64,000 nucleotides of DNA from Chitinophagaceae bacterium (GTDB lineage Bacteria; Bacteroidota; Bacteroidia; Chitinophagales; Chitinophagaceae), in assembly GCA_016710745.1 (NCBI GenBank), contig JADJVB010000012.1:434001-498000 (forward strand), read 5' to 3'. The translations under genes were made by a program, and so were the position numbers. Within the stretch, counting starts at the first letter, position 1, and each line of letters opens with the position of its first letter. Under the pieces are notes generated by a model. The model was given only the letters and a program-made list of their open reading frames with translations. It was not told the origin of the DNA and ran no database searches. Shown one piece after another: positions 25,962 through 34,643 of the stretch.

Positions 25962-26993
25962 TTATTTCTTCGGGTCAGGTAATTTCTTCTGATCTTCCTG
26001 TATTTTCCTGATCATTTCTTCCTGTGCAGCTTTTTGCTTTGCAGCAGCTTCCTCCTCGGTTGTAGTACCAATAATATCCATATCGAAAACTAAAATATCG
26101 TTTGGTTTTATCATCGGGCTCCTTCCGTCGGTGCCATAGGCCAATGAAGAAGGAATGTAAACAGTTGCTTTGGATCCCGCCTTTAATTGCAGTAAAGCGT
26201 CTGTCCATCCTAAAATAACACCCCCAAAGCTGCTAAGGCTAACATCATAGGGTTGCTCATGCCCGAATTTGGGATCAATATTCGAATCAAACACTTTTCC
26301 GCTATCCAGGGTGCGGCCGGTATAATTTACCACCGCAATTTTGTTATTGTCGAGTTTTTCACCTGCGCCGTCAGTTGTCAGGGAAATATAGGTACCCCAT
26401 TTGGTTTTTGTGGCCTTGATATTATTTTTAGTCAGATAATCTTCAATAATTTTATTGTCAATATCCAGTTGTGCCTTTTTGGTTTCCAGCTCTTTTTCAA
26501 TTTCCTCAATTTGTTTCTTAAGCATTTTGGGGCGGGCTAACAAGGCATCGTTTTTGATGGCGCTGTCGGCAGCGTTCTTGTCGTTGTAAAAATCGATCAT
26601 TTTCACATGGGTATACAGGAATTTACCTTTTTTCATGAAAGGCGGCATTTCATTGGGTGAATTTTTAAATGCACTATCGGTCAGCAGTCTGATGATTAAA
26701 CTGTCACCTCTTCTTAACTGTTTTAATATCTTATAATAGGCCATCGGCGTATTAGCAGAATCGAACAATTGTATGCGTGGCATATAGTCCCTTGTATCCA
26801 GCAAAACAGTATCTTTTGCCCCTCCATATACCTGCTTTATATGGATATACATATAATTTCCGTACCCAATTGTTTCTCCTTTACCGGCAGGGATGATCTT
26901 ATATTCGAGCCCTTCATCTCCTTTTTTGTAAGAACCTGTACAGGCTGATAACGCCACCATGCTGATTAGCATCAAATAAAATATTTGTTTCAT
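25962..26993 (-). CDS. FKBP-type peptidyl-prolyl isomerase lipoprotein (GldI-like candidate)
   Basis: A 343-residue lipoprotein: signal ending ALSAC, lipid-acceptor cysteine at residue 18. Two FKBP-like regions are visible, a diverged one at about 30-140 and a typical C-terminal one (about 215-310) with VNYTGRTLDSGKVFDSN, GWTDALLQLKAGSKATVYIPSSLAYG and PNDILVFDMDI; a coiled-coil linker lies between, and the tail is Lys/Gln/Glu-rich. It folds exported proteins in the periplasm. The neighbours (DHH phosphoesterase, ndk) recall the gldI region of gliding Flavobacteria, so a gliding or T9SS role is plausible but not shown. Confidence 0.85.
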   Translation of the reverse strand: MKQIFYLMLISMVALSACTGSYKKGDEGLEYKIIPAGKGETIGYGNYMYIHIKQVYGGAKDTVLLDTRDYMPRIQLFDSANTPMAYYKILKQLRRGDSLIIRLLTDSAFKNSPNEMPPFMKKGKFLYTHVKMIDFYNDKNAADSAIKNDALLARPKMLKKQIEEIEKELETKKAQLDIDNKIIEDYLTKNNIKATKTKWGTYISLTTDGAGEKLDNNKIAVVNYTGRTLDSGKVFDSNIDPKFGHEQPYDVSLSSFGGVILGWTDALLQLKAGSKATVYIPSSLAYGTDGRSPMIKPNDILVFDMDIIGTTTEEEAAAKQKAAQEEMIRKIQEDQKKLPDPKK

Positions 26994-27015
26994 TGTGTTT
27001 ATTTTGTTTTTATAA

Positions 27016-28029
27016 TTAATAACTACTTAATTGATCTTTATTCTCTTTAATTGCAGTTTTAAATTTTTCAACAACTTCATCTAACGACTCTTTATTGAAT
27101 CCTCCTGCTGCATTAAAATGCCCGCCTCCGTTAAAATAAGTACGGGCAAACGTATTCACATCAAAACCGCCCTTGCTCCTGAACGAGCTTTTACGTTCTT
27201 CTCCCCGGTCGATGATAACCACCGCCAGTTTTATTCCCTGGATACTCAGGGCATAATTTACCAAACCCTCTGTATCACCGGTTTTTACATTAAATTTTAT
27301 CAAATCAGCCTGCGGAATCGTAATAAGAGCTGTATTATATTCATAAAATACCTGCATTCTGTTTAGTAAAACATGTCCTATAAAGCGAAAACGGCTCTCT
27401 AAAAAATTATCAAAAAGTTCTTCATGCACATGACTGTGTTCAAGGCCTTTTTCTTTCAGATCGGATACCATTTTATGAACGCTGGCCTTGGTAGACGGGA
27501 AACGGAAAGATCCGGTATCGGTCATTACGCCGGCATATAAACATTCCCCGATCGTTGGGTCAATCAACCCGCCATGGCCCGAGTCGATGATCAGGTCATA
27601 TACCATTTCTGCCGTTGAGCTTTTTTCGATATCACTTATCCCATACGTAAAAACGGCTGATTGTGGCTCGCGGTGATGGTCAATTAAGATACGCTTCGCC
27701 GTTGTACCGGTCAATTTTTCTTCCATTCGTTTCGTACGGCTGAGAATATTAAAATCCAGGCAAAATATCCAGTCTGCATCATCGATCAGCTTATCAGCTT
27801 TTTCAACATTATTTTCGTAATCGATCACTTTGTCGCATCCGGGCATCCAGTTTAAGAAACTTGCCCAGTTGGTAGGCGAAATTACCGTGCAGCTATGTCC
27901 CAGTTTGTTCAAAAAATGAAACAGTCCAAGTGTTGACCCCATGGCATCACCGTCGGGTTTCTGGTGCATGGTGATTACAACCTTTTTGGGTTGATCAAGA
28001 GCCGGAAAAATATGTTGAATTGGAAGCAT
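27016..28029 (-). CDS. DHH-family phosphoesterase (NrnA-like oligoribonuclease)
   Basis: With the ATG at 28029 the protein has 337 residues. The DHH domain shows HQKPDGDAMGS (22-32), the middle aspartate in FCLDFN, and the namesake DHH in LIDHHREP (about 120); the C-terminal DHHA1 domain has GGGHFNAAGG. This is the NrnA type, which degrades nano-RNA and often also pAp or cyclic-dinucleotide products. An in-frame TTG at 28041 lies inside the promoter box, so it is rejected. 22 bases separate it from the FKBP gene, so the two probably form one operon. Confidence 0.9.
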   Translation of the reverse strand: MLPIQHIFPALDQPKKVVITMHQKPDGDAMGSTLGLFHFLNKLGHSCTVISPTNWASFLNWMPGCDKVIDYENNVEKADKLIDDADWIFCLDFNILSRTKRMEEKLTGTTAKRILIDHHREPQSAVFTYGISDIEKSSTAEMVYDLIIDSGHGGLIDPTIGECLYAGVMTDTGSFRFPSTKASVHKMVSDLKEKGLEHSHVHEELFDNFLESRFRFIGHVLLNRMQVFYEYNTALITIPQADLIKFNVKTGDTEGLVNYALSIQGIKLAVVIIDRGEERKSSFRSKGGFDVNTFARTYFNGGGHFNAAGGFNKESLDEVVEKFKTAIKENKDQLSSY

Positions 28030-28038
28030 AAAGCGGCG

Positions 28039-28069
28039 CAAAAGTAGGATAAAACAGCTTATAAACCAA
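28039..28069 (-). promoter_or_regulatory. Bacteroidota-type promoter of the DHH/FKBP operon
   Basis: Minus-strand TTG (28067-28069), 20 bases, TACTTTTG (28039-28046). The ATG begins only 10 bases after the box, so the transcript would be nearly leaderless. Confidence 0.55.
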
Positions 28070-28086
28070 TTGCCGGAATATTATTT

Positions 28087-28189
28087 CAGATTGGAGACTG
28101 GCGATTTTGGATTTATTTCCGTCGATTTAAAGAAGCTTTTAGAAGTGATGTTGGTCAAAATCTGAGATCTGCAATCTAAAATCTAAATT
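28087..28189. repeat. Imperfect inverted repeat, family B copy 1
   Basis: The left arm (28087-28115, CAGATTGGAGACTGGCGATT then TTGGATTTA) is complementary at about 18 of 26 positions to the right arm (28158-28189, with GCAATCTAAAATCTAAATT). It lies between divergent genes. Family B copy 2 is at 49400-49482. Confidence 0.6.
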
Positions 28190-28196
28190 CGTCGCT

Positions 28197-28204
28197 TATC
28201 TTTG
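28197..28204 (+). promoter_or_regulatory. TAnnTTTG box upstream of ndk
   Basis: TATCTTTG, then GCGGC, 20 bases before the ndk ATG. No TTG at the -33 position, which falls in the right arm of the inverted repeat. Confidence 0.45.
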
Positions 28205-28224
28205 CGGCTCAAAAAAGAAAAATA

Positions 28225-28641
28225 ATGAGTAACAGAACTTTTACGATGATTAAGCCGGATGCAACCCGCAACGGAAATACCGGTGCCATTTTACAAATGA
28301 TCAATGCAGCCGGATTCAGAATCGCAGCTATGAAAATGACAACACTCAGCAAGGAAAAAGCCGGGGAGTTTTATGCGGTACATGCCGAAAGACCGTTCTA
28401 CGGCGAATTGGTTGAATTTATGAGCAGCGGGCCAATTACGGCGGCTATTCTTGAAAAAGAAAATGCGGTAGACGATTTTCGTAAGTTGATCGGAGCCACA
28501 AACCCTGCCGAAGCAGCCGATGGAACCATTCGTAAACTTTATGCTGCTTCGATCGGAGAAAATGCCGTTCATGGCAGCGACAGCAATGAAAATGCGGTGA
28601 TTGAAGGAGATTTTTTCTTTAGTAAACTGGAACAGTTTTAA
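28225..28641 (+). CDS. ndk: Nucleoside diphosphate kinase
   Basis: Ndk transfers phosphate between nucleoside di- and triphosphates through a phosphohistidine. The 138-residue protein has the full family pattern: TFTMIKPDA at the N-terminus, RPFYGELVEFMSSGP, and the active-site NAVHGSDS with H116. Length and start are normal. Flanked by a TAnnTTTG box and a strong terminator, so it is probably monocistronic. Confidence 0.97.
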   Translation: MSNRTFTMIKPDATRNGNTGAILQMINAAGFRIAAMKMTTLSKEKAGEFYAVHAERPFYGELVEFMSSGPITAAILEKENAVDDFRKLIGATNPAEAADGTIRKLYAASIGENAVHGSDSNENAVIEGDFFFSKLEQF

Positions 28642-28664
28642 TAAACTAACTGCTTAAAATTGGC

Positions 28665-28690
28665 AATGCCCCTGATCTCTCAGGGGCATT
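28665..28690 (+). terminator. Rho-independent terminator of ndk
   Basis: Perfect 11-bp stem AATGCCCCTGA / TCAGGGGCATT with a 4-base loop, followed by TATATTTGTT; 24 bases past the ndk stop. Confidence 0.75.
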
Positions 28691-28820
28691 TATATTTGTT
28701 AATTCAAGCACAATAAATGCTTTCATTGGGTCTGGTTATCAAACGGTGGAATTGTTGATTTATTGCTGTAATGTTCAGGGAAATCCATTTTTTTGCGTTC
28801 AGTGCTAAACAGGAATGTTG

Positions 28821-28828
28821 TAAATTTG
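28821..28828 (+). promoter_or_regulatory. TAnnTTTG box upstream of the arginase-family gene
   Basis: TAAATTTG, 44 bases before the ATG at 28873. A TTG lies 25 bases upstream (28793-28795), a longer spacer than usual, so this is tentative. Confidence 0.35.
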
Positions 28829-28872
28829 AATATTAACGTGGCTGGTCAATTTAGTTTACCTATTTAAGATAT

Positions 28873-29820
28873 ATGAAGAATATTAAGTTAATTGAAGTGC
28901 CTTCCGAAATAGGTGCAGGTACCCGGGGTGCCAGTTTGGGCATTGAAGCCATCAAAATTGCGGCCCTTGATTTTATGAGTAATTTTTTTATTCATTTTCC
29001 ATCAGTAAAAATAGAGGAAGAAAATAAATTGCTCTATGAACCCATTCATTCACCCTATGCCAAGCGAATGCATGGCGTAGTCACGATGTTTGAGCGGATC
29101 AGTAAAGCGGTTTCGGAATCTATTAACGAACAGTTTTTTCCGGTTGTGCTCAGTGGCGATCACAGTAATGCCGGCGGTACCATTGCCGGTATTAAGATGG
29201 CCAAACCAAAAAGTAAGTTGGGCGTTATCTGGATTGATGCCCATGCCGATTTACATACACCCTATACAACACCTTCGGGTAACATTCACGGAATGCCCAT
29301 GGCTATTTCCATTGCAGAAGATAATATGGAAATGAAAGTGCACGACCTGGATGAAAAAACGGCCAAACAGTGGGAACATTTGAAAGCCTTCGGTAAGATC
29401 AGCCCCAAGGTATTACCCGAAGATGTAGTATTCATATCGCTGCGTGATTTTGAAAAGGAAGAAAAACACCTGATAGAAAAACACGGCATGAAAGTGATTA
29501 CCACGGCAGAAGTTAGACGAACCGGCGCCGAGAATGTTTGCCGTAAAGCCCTGAGGCATTTGAGTGATTGTACCGATATTTATATCAGTTTTGATGTTGA
29601 CAGCCTTGATTCCTCTATATCAAAGGGCACCGGAACACCGGTGAATAATGGATTAAAAGAGCGGGAAGTGGAAGACCTGATCAGTAAATTTATGCAAAAC
29701 AGAAAGATCTGTTGCTTCGAAATTACTGAAGTGAATCCCACCCTCGACAGGGAAAACCTAATGGCTGAAATTGCTTTCAATATTTTACAAAGAAGTGTGA
29801 ATGTGTTGATGATGAACTAA
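28873..29820 (+). CDS. Arginase/agmatinase/formimidoylglutamase family hydrolase
   Basis: A 315-residue ureohydrolase. The binuclear manganese site is visible in GDHSNAGG (95-102), DAHADLHT (122-129) and FDVDSLDSS (about 239-247). The family splits arginine, agmatine or N-formimidoyl-glutamate. The citrulline-type hydrolase CtlX two genes downstream points to arginine, so arginase is the best guess, but the substrate is not fixed by the motifs. Spacing to the next gene is 49 bases; the three genes to 31379 may form one operon. Confidence 0.87.
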   Translation: MKNIKLIEVPSEIGAGTRGASLGIEAIKIAALDFMSNFFIHFPSVKIEEENKLLYEPIHSPYAKRMHGVVTMFERISKAVSESINEQFFPVVLSGDHSNAGGTIAGIKMAKPKSKLGVIWIDAHADLHTPYTTPSGNIHGMPMAISIAEDNMEMKVHDLDEKTAKQWEHLKAFGKISPKVLPEDVVFISLRDFEKEEKHLIEKHGMKVITTAEVRRTGAENVCRKALRHLSDCTDIYISFDVDSLDSSISKGTGTPVNNGLKEREVEDLISKFMQNRKICCFEITEVNPTLDRENLMAEIAFNILQRSVNVLMMN

Positions 29821-29869
29821 ACTGGTTTTCGGCACTACCGCTTAATTTGACCACCGCAAACTGAACCAG

Positions 29870-30469
29870 ATGATATCCAGAATTTTAATACAGGCTTTTT
29901 TGCTGTTTGTTTCCATAACTGTTACGGCACAAAAGCAGGATTTTTATACCCGGGAAATAAAAGCCTATCAAAAGAATTATGTTGCCACCCATGAGGTAGT
30001 TCAGCAAAAGGATAAGAAACACTTTCATTTCTTTAGGGTTTCTGATGAATACAATGTGACCTGCAGCTTTGACAGGATAATGGATACCGTTGGATTTACT
30101 ATGACCACGTCGGCCAAAACATTAAAGCATTATTATACCTATGGCCAGTTACATTTCATCATTTCGGGCCAGGCCTGTATTTTATACGTGTATCAGAGTA
30201 AAGACCTGATGGAAAATGAAAAATACCGGGATTATTTATTTGTCCCGTTCACGGATGCTACTACCGGCGATGAAACCTACGGAAGTGGACGCTACCTGGA
30301 ATTTTATATAAAAGATATTGTGAACAATACATTACAACTCGACTTTAATAAAGCATACAACCCTTATTGTGCCTACGCTACGGGTTATAAATGCCCTGTT
30401 CCGCCAAAAGAAAACCGGTTAACGGTGGCTGTAAGGGCCGGTGAAAAGAATTTCGGTAAAACACATTGA
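29870..30469 (+). CDS. DUF1684 domain-containing exported protein
   Basis: A 199-residue protein with a signal peptide (ISRILIQAFLLFVSITVTAQ). The C-terminal half carries the DUF1684 signature: FVPFTDATTGDETYGSGRY, LDFNKAYNPYCAY and CPVPPKENRLTVAVRAGE with its cysteines. DUF1684 proteins are widespread in Bacteroidota and actinobacteria without a proven role. Stop and next ATG are one base apart, so it is translationally linked with ctlX. ATG at 29870 is the only start that keeps the signal. Confidence 0.85.
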   Translation: MISRILIQAFLLFVSITVTAQKQDFYTREIKAYQKNYVATHEVVQQKDKKHFHFFRVSDEYNVTCSFDRIMDTVGFTMTTSAKTLKHYYTYGQLHFIISGQACILYVYQSKDLMENEKYRDYLFVPFTDATTGDETYGSGRYLEFYIKDIVNNTLQLDFNKAYNPYCAYATGYKCPVPPKENRLTVAVRAGEKNFGKTH

Positions 30470-30470
30470 T

Positions 30471-31379
30471 ATGCAAAATACATCCCGGCTTTTAATGATT
30501 CGGCCGGTTAATTTTGGCTTTAATGCCGAAACGGCCGTAAACAATGCGTTTCAAAAAAATACCGGGGAGGATGTGCAGTTGAAAGCATTATCCGAGTTTA
30601 CCTTTTTTGTTGATCTGCTGCGTGAAAATAAAGTGGAAGTTACCGTGATTGAAGACAGTGTTCATCCGTCAACTCCGGATTCGATTTTTCCAAACAATTG
30701 GATATCCTTTCATGCTGATGGACGTGTTATCCTCTACCCGATGTTTGCCGTTAACAGAAGAATGGAACGAAAGGCCACTGTACTGAATGTTGTTCAACAA
30801 TTATTTTCTATTTCGGAGATCATCGATCTAACGGCAGCTGAAAAGGACAATCTTTTTCTGGAAGGAACAGGTAGTATGGTACTAAACAGGGAAAAGAATA
30901 TTGCATACGCCTGTCTGTCTTCCAGAACCGATAAAGAATTATTCAATCACTTTTGCAGCCTGCTAAATTACAGCGGGGTCACGTTCCGCGCAGCCGACAA
31001 AAGCGGGTTTGATATTTATCATACCAATGTGATGATGTGTATTGCCAAAACTTTTGCCGTTGTATGCCTGGAATCTGTTGGTAACCCTTTGGAAAAAGAA
31101 GTACTGATAAATTCTATTGAGAATACCCAAAAAGAAATTATAGAAATTACTATAGATCAATTGAATCATTTTGCCGGCAACATGCTGCAGGTACAAAATG
31201 AGGAAGGTGAATTATTACTGGTCATGTCGTCTCAGGCCTACATGTCTTTAACAGCCGAACAAATTGAAAAACTGGAAAAGCATAACCGGATCATTCATTC
31301 TTCGTTAGATCATATTGAAACAACCGGTGGCGGCAGTGCCCGCTGTATGATGGCAGAGATTTTCCTGCAAAAAAAATAA
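30471..31379 (+). CDS. ctlX: Citrulline utilization hydrolase CtlX (arginine deiminase-related)
   Basis: With the ATG at 30471 the protein has 302 residues of the guanidino-modifying enzyme fold. Landmarks are IRPVNFGFN at the N-terminus, FPNNWISFH (73-81), LFLEGTGSMV, YHTNVMMCIA with the catalytic histidine, and GGGSARC with the catalytic cysteine near the C-terminus. The family is named for citrulline use and occurs next to arginase genes in Bacteroidota, as here. Earlier in-frame starts overlap the DUF1684 gene and are rejected. Confidence 0.87.
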   Translation: MQNTSRLLMIRPVNFGFNAETAVNNAFQKNTGEDVQLKALSEFTFFVDLLRENKVEVTVIEDSVHPSTPDSIFPNNWISFHADGRVILYPMFAVNRRMERKATVLNVVQQLFSISEIIDLTAAEKDNLFLEGTGSMVLNREKNIAYACLSSRTDKELFNHFCSLLNYSGVTFRAADKSGFDIYHTNVMMCIAKTFAVVCLESVGNPLEKEVLINSIENTQKEIIEITIDQLNHFAGNMLQVQNEEGELLLVMSSQAYMSLTAEQIEKLEKHNRIIHSSLDHIETTGGGSARCMMAEIFLQKK

Positions 31380-31381
31380 AA

Positions 31382-31403
31382 TCCGGGAGTTTTAACTCCC
31401 GGA
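31382..31403 (-). terminator. Bidirectional terminator between ctlX and the TPR gene
   Basis: TCCGGGAGTT (31382-31391) pairs perfectly with AACTCCCGGA (31394-31403). On the minus strand TTTTATTTTTTTT follows, so it stops the TPR gene; on the plus strand it begins three bases after the ctlX stop. Confidence 0.65.
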
Positions 31404-31436
31404 CCTAAAAAATCCATCGTAAAAATTTGAATGTAT

Positions 31437-32456
31437 TTACATACCCGGAGACAGTTTCTTATTTTTCAATCCAGCCAAACTGGGGTCAAGCTCTATGGCT
31501 TTATCACACATCTGCATCCCTCTTTCCACTTGTCCCTTCTTTTGAAAGCAAAGCCCTGCCTGGTATAAAGCTTTCCCATCTTTAAAATTAATCTCAAGTA
31601 ACCGTTGGCAATAATCGAGGGCTTTATCGTAACTTTTACTGTCGAAAAAAGCCGTGGCCACATCTCTTAACAGCTCCGTATCACCGGGCTTTCGTGCAAT
31701 AATCTCGTTCAACAATAACTCACCGTTGGCAAAATCGCCGCTATAGAGATAGGCAAATCCCAGGTTCTCTTTAAAATCGTTTCCCTTTGTAAAACCTTTA
31801 TCGGCAGCTTTATTATAAGCGATCACGGCATGTTTGTATCGGTTATTGTTGGCATATAGCAAACCCAGTTCAAAATGCCATTTCGCGTTTTTTTCATCCA
31901 GTTGCACCGCTTTTTCGTACCAGGGGATGGCTTTTGCTTCCAGTCCCATTTCCAGGTAGTTCCTGGCCAGGGTATAGGTTAATTCCGCATCATTCGGGTT
32001 TTTATTCAATAAAGTGATCAGCAATTTTTCAGCCCTGCCATAGTCTTCCATTTGAAAATAAGACATGGCGATTATCTTCTCTTTGTTTACACAGGTTTTA
32101 CATTTTGCTGCAACATCGATAACCTGTTGATACTGCCGGTAATTATAATACAGGTCCATCAGTTCAGTAAGTGCAACCACATTATTGGGATCCAATTCCA
32201 CAGCTTTGGCAAAATCGGCTTTAGAAGCGTCTGTTTTACGCATTTCCTTATTTACAAATCCACTTTCGATATACGCTTCAACATAAGCGGGATCAAATTC
32301 AATGGCCTTGTTAAAATGCCCCGAAGCGACCAGGTATCGCCTGTCTTTTTTCTCTACCAGTCCTTTTTGAAAATAGAAACGGGCACTATCAGCATTTTGG
32401 GCTGATATAGCCGTACAAGCAAAAATCGTTAAGATTAGTGTAAATAGTTTTTTCAT
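31437..32456 (-). CDS. Exported tetratricopeptide-repeat protein
   Basis: A 339-residue protein with a signal peptide (MKKLFTLILTIFACTAISAQ) and about eight TPR units covering the rest (for example ASGHFNKAIEFDPAYVEAY and AIPWYEKAVQLDEKNAKW). TPR arrays hold protein partners; in Bacteroidota such periplasmic proteins often serve secretion or envelope assembly, but no partner is indicated here. It lies 28 bases after the glgB start and on the same strand, downstream of a converging terminator. Confidence 0.83.
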   Translation of the reverse strand: MKKLFTLILTIFACTAISAQNADSARFYFQKGLVEKKDRRYLVASGHFNKAIEFDPAYVEAYIESGFVNKEMRKTDASKADFAKAVELDPNNVVALTELMDLYYNYRQYQQVIDVAAKCKTCVNKEKIIAMSYFQMEDYGRAEKLLITLLNKNPNDAELTYTLARNYLEMGLEAKAIPWYEKAVQLDEKNAKWHFELGLLYANNNRYKHAVIAYNKAADKGFTKGNDFKENLGFAYLYSGDFANGELLLNEIIARKPGDTELLRDVATAFFDSKSYDKALDYCQRLLEINFKDGKALYQAGLCFQKKGQVERGMQMCDKAIELDPSLAGLKNKKLSPGM

Positions 32457-32484
32457 ATGGGTAGAGGTACAAATATTATTCCAA

Positions 32485-34494
32485 TTACTGGAGGATTACC
32501 CCTCCTAACGCTGGAAGATGCACATTTATTTCATATATTCCTTTCTTTTTATCAACAAGTATAGTTTCCGGAGCAGGGTTAAAAACCTTTCCTGCACCCC
32601 AATATTGCCCGCTATCACTGTTAAATATTTCTGTCCAGGCCGATTTTCCTTTAACCCTTATTTTCCAGTCTTTTCGCACCACCGGGGTTAAATTTAAAAT
32701 AACTAATATGTTTTTCTTTTTGTTTTTACCCTTTCGCATATAAGCGATAACCGATTCTGCACGGTGATCCAGGTTCACCCATTCGAACCCTTTTGCATTA
32801 AACTGGTACTCATGCAGGGCGGGTTCATTTTTATAAAGCAAATTCAAATCGCGCACACAGTGTTGCATCAGTTGATGACAATCGAACTGAAGTAGTTCCC
32901 AGTCGAGTTCCGTTTTGTAATTCCATTCGGAGGTTTGCGCAAACTCGTTACCCATGAACAACAATTTGGCACCCGGGTGGGTATACATATAGGTATAGAG
33001 TAAACGCAAATGCGCAAATTTCTGCCACTCATCGCCGGGCATTTTATACAGCATCGGACTTTTACCGTGCACCACTTCATCATGGCTCAACGGCAGCATA
33101 AAATTTTCGTCATAGTAATACATCATACTGAACGAAAATTTATCCTGATGAAACTGCCTCATCAATGGATCCATCTTAAAATAATCCAGGGTATCATGCA
33201 TCCAGCCCATCATCCATTTCATACCAAAGCCGAGCCCGCCGTGCGTTGTGGGCGCCGATATCTTTGGCCAGTCAGAAGCTTCTTCAGCAATGGTTTGTAC
33301 ATCCGGAAAATCGCGGTAAACGGTTTCATTAAAATGCTTGATGAATTCAATCGCTTCCAGGTTTCCGTTACCGCCAAACTTATTAGGCACCCACTCCCCT
33401 TCCTGACGTGAATAATCAAGTCGTAAAATCGAATTAACCGCATCTACGCGTATCCCGTCTGCATGATATTGATCGAGCCAGAACCGCGCACTGCTGATCA
33501 AAAAAGACCTCACTTCGCCCCTTTCGTAATTAAAAATATAACTGTTCCAATCCGGGTGGTACCCTTTGGCCATATCAGCGTATTCATAGCTATGCGTACC
33601 ATCAAACATAAACAAGCCATGTGCATCATAGGGAAAATGCGAAGGCACCCAATCCAGTATCACCCCAATATCCTGCTGGTGAAAGGCGTCGATAAGATCT
33701 TTAAAATCATCGGGCGTGCCAAAGCGTGAAGTAGCAGCAAAATAACCCGTACCCTGGTAGCCCCAGCTGCCATCAAACGGGAACTCCATAACCGGCATTA
33801 ATTCAACATGGGTAAACCCCATCTTCTTCACATAGGGAACCAGTCGTTCTTTAAGCTGTTGGTAGCTGTTGAAACTTTCTTCATCGGTTTTAACCGGCCT
33901 CATCCAACTACCTAAATGTACCTCATACACGCTCCACGGTGCCTGTAGTGCATTGTGTTTCTTGCGCTTCTTCATCCAGCCTTGGTCTCCCCATTGGTGG
34001 GCTGTTTGCCAGCTTATGGATGCCGTGCCTGGTCGTAATTCGCAATACTGTCCGTATGGATCGGCTTTTTCGGTTATCGTTCCCTTAAAGCCTTTGATAT
34101 AATATTTGTAAGTATCCCCCACCTTGAAATTTGGAATAAACCCTTCCCAGATACCCGATTTGTCGAGCCGAACAAACAGCGGATGCAATTGCTTCTTCCA
34201 GCCATTAAAGTCACCTATGACTGATACCTTCGTGGCATTTGGTGCCCAAACGGCAAAATAAAACCCCGGCGTTTTAAGCACTTCCCGGTATTGGCTGCCG
34301 AATTTTTGAAAACCATTGTAAAAAGTGCCGTTTTTAAAATTCATCAGGTCTTCATCTGTAAACAGCGAATAATTCCAAACCGGTTTCAGGCTGTCGATAA
34401 AATGTACCTCTTCGTATTTTGGTACTTGATCTTCAACCTGTGACAATTTTCCCGGTTGCCTATTTTTTGCCGACTGTCTTTTCCTTACTGCCAT
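32485..34494 (-). CDS. glgB: 1,4-alpha-glucan branching enzyme
   Basis: GlgB adds alpha-1,6 branches to glycogen. The 669-residue protein has a CBM48 domain (about 70-170, VIGDFNGWKKQLHP) and a GH13 catalytic domain with GYFAATSRFGTPDDF, nucleophile in DGIRVDAV, acid/base in TIAEEASDW and the third carboxylate in LSHDEVVHG, then an all-beta C-terminus. A basic N-terminal tail (residues 1-20) precedes the fold. It shares strand with glgC and glgA, but two plus-strand genes separate them. Confidence 0.95.
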   Translation of the reverse strand: MAVRKRQSAKNRQPGKLSQVEDQVPKYEEVHFIDSLKPVWNYSLFTDEDLMNFKNGTFYNGFQKFGSQYREVLKTPGFYFAVWAPNATKVSVIGDFNGWKKQLHPLFVRLDKSGIWEGFIPNFKVGDTYKYYIKGFKGTITEKADPYGQYCELRPGTASISWQTAHQWGDQGWMKKRKKHNALQAPWSVYEVHLGSWMRPVKTDEESFNSYQQLKERLVPYVKKMGFTHVELMPVMEFPFDGSWGYQGTGYFAATSRFGTPDDFKDLIDAFHQQDIGVILDWVPSHFPYDAHGLFMFDGTHSYEYADMAKGYHPDWNSYIFNYERGEVRSFLISSARFWLDQYHADGIRVDAVNSILRLDYSRQEGEWVPNKFGGNGNLEAIEFIKHFNETVYRDFPDVQTIAEEASDWPKISAPTTHGGLGFGMKWMMGWMHDTLDYFKMDPLMRQFHQDKFSFSMMYYYDENFMLPLSHDEVVHGKSPMLYKMPGDEWQKFAHLRLLYTYMYTHPGAKLLFMGNEFAQTSEWNYKTELDWELLQFDCHQLMQHCVRDLNLLYKNEPALHEYQFNAKGFEWVNLDHRAESVIAYMRKGKNKKKNILVILNLTPVVRKDWKIRVKGKSAWTEIFNSDSGQYWGAGKVFNPAPETILVDKKKGIYEINVHLPALGGVILQ

Positions 34495-34643
34495 TGGTGT
34501 AATTGAATTTAAAGTTACAATATTAAATATGCATATTTGTTTTAACGTTTAATTAATTACCCAAGGTGCTTATTTATAATAAATATAACCAACTTTAACT
34601 GATAAAATAGTTGAACAAACTAACCTTTAATCCAAACTACTGT

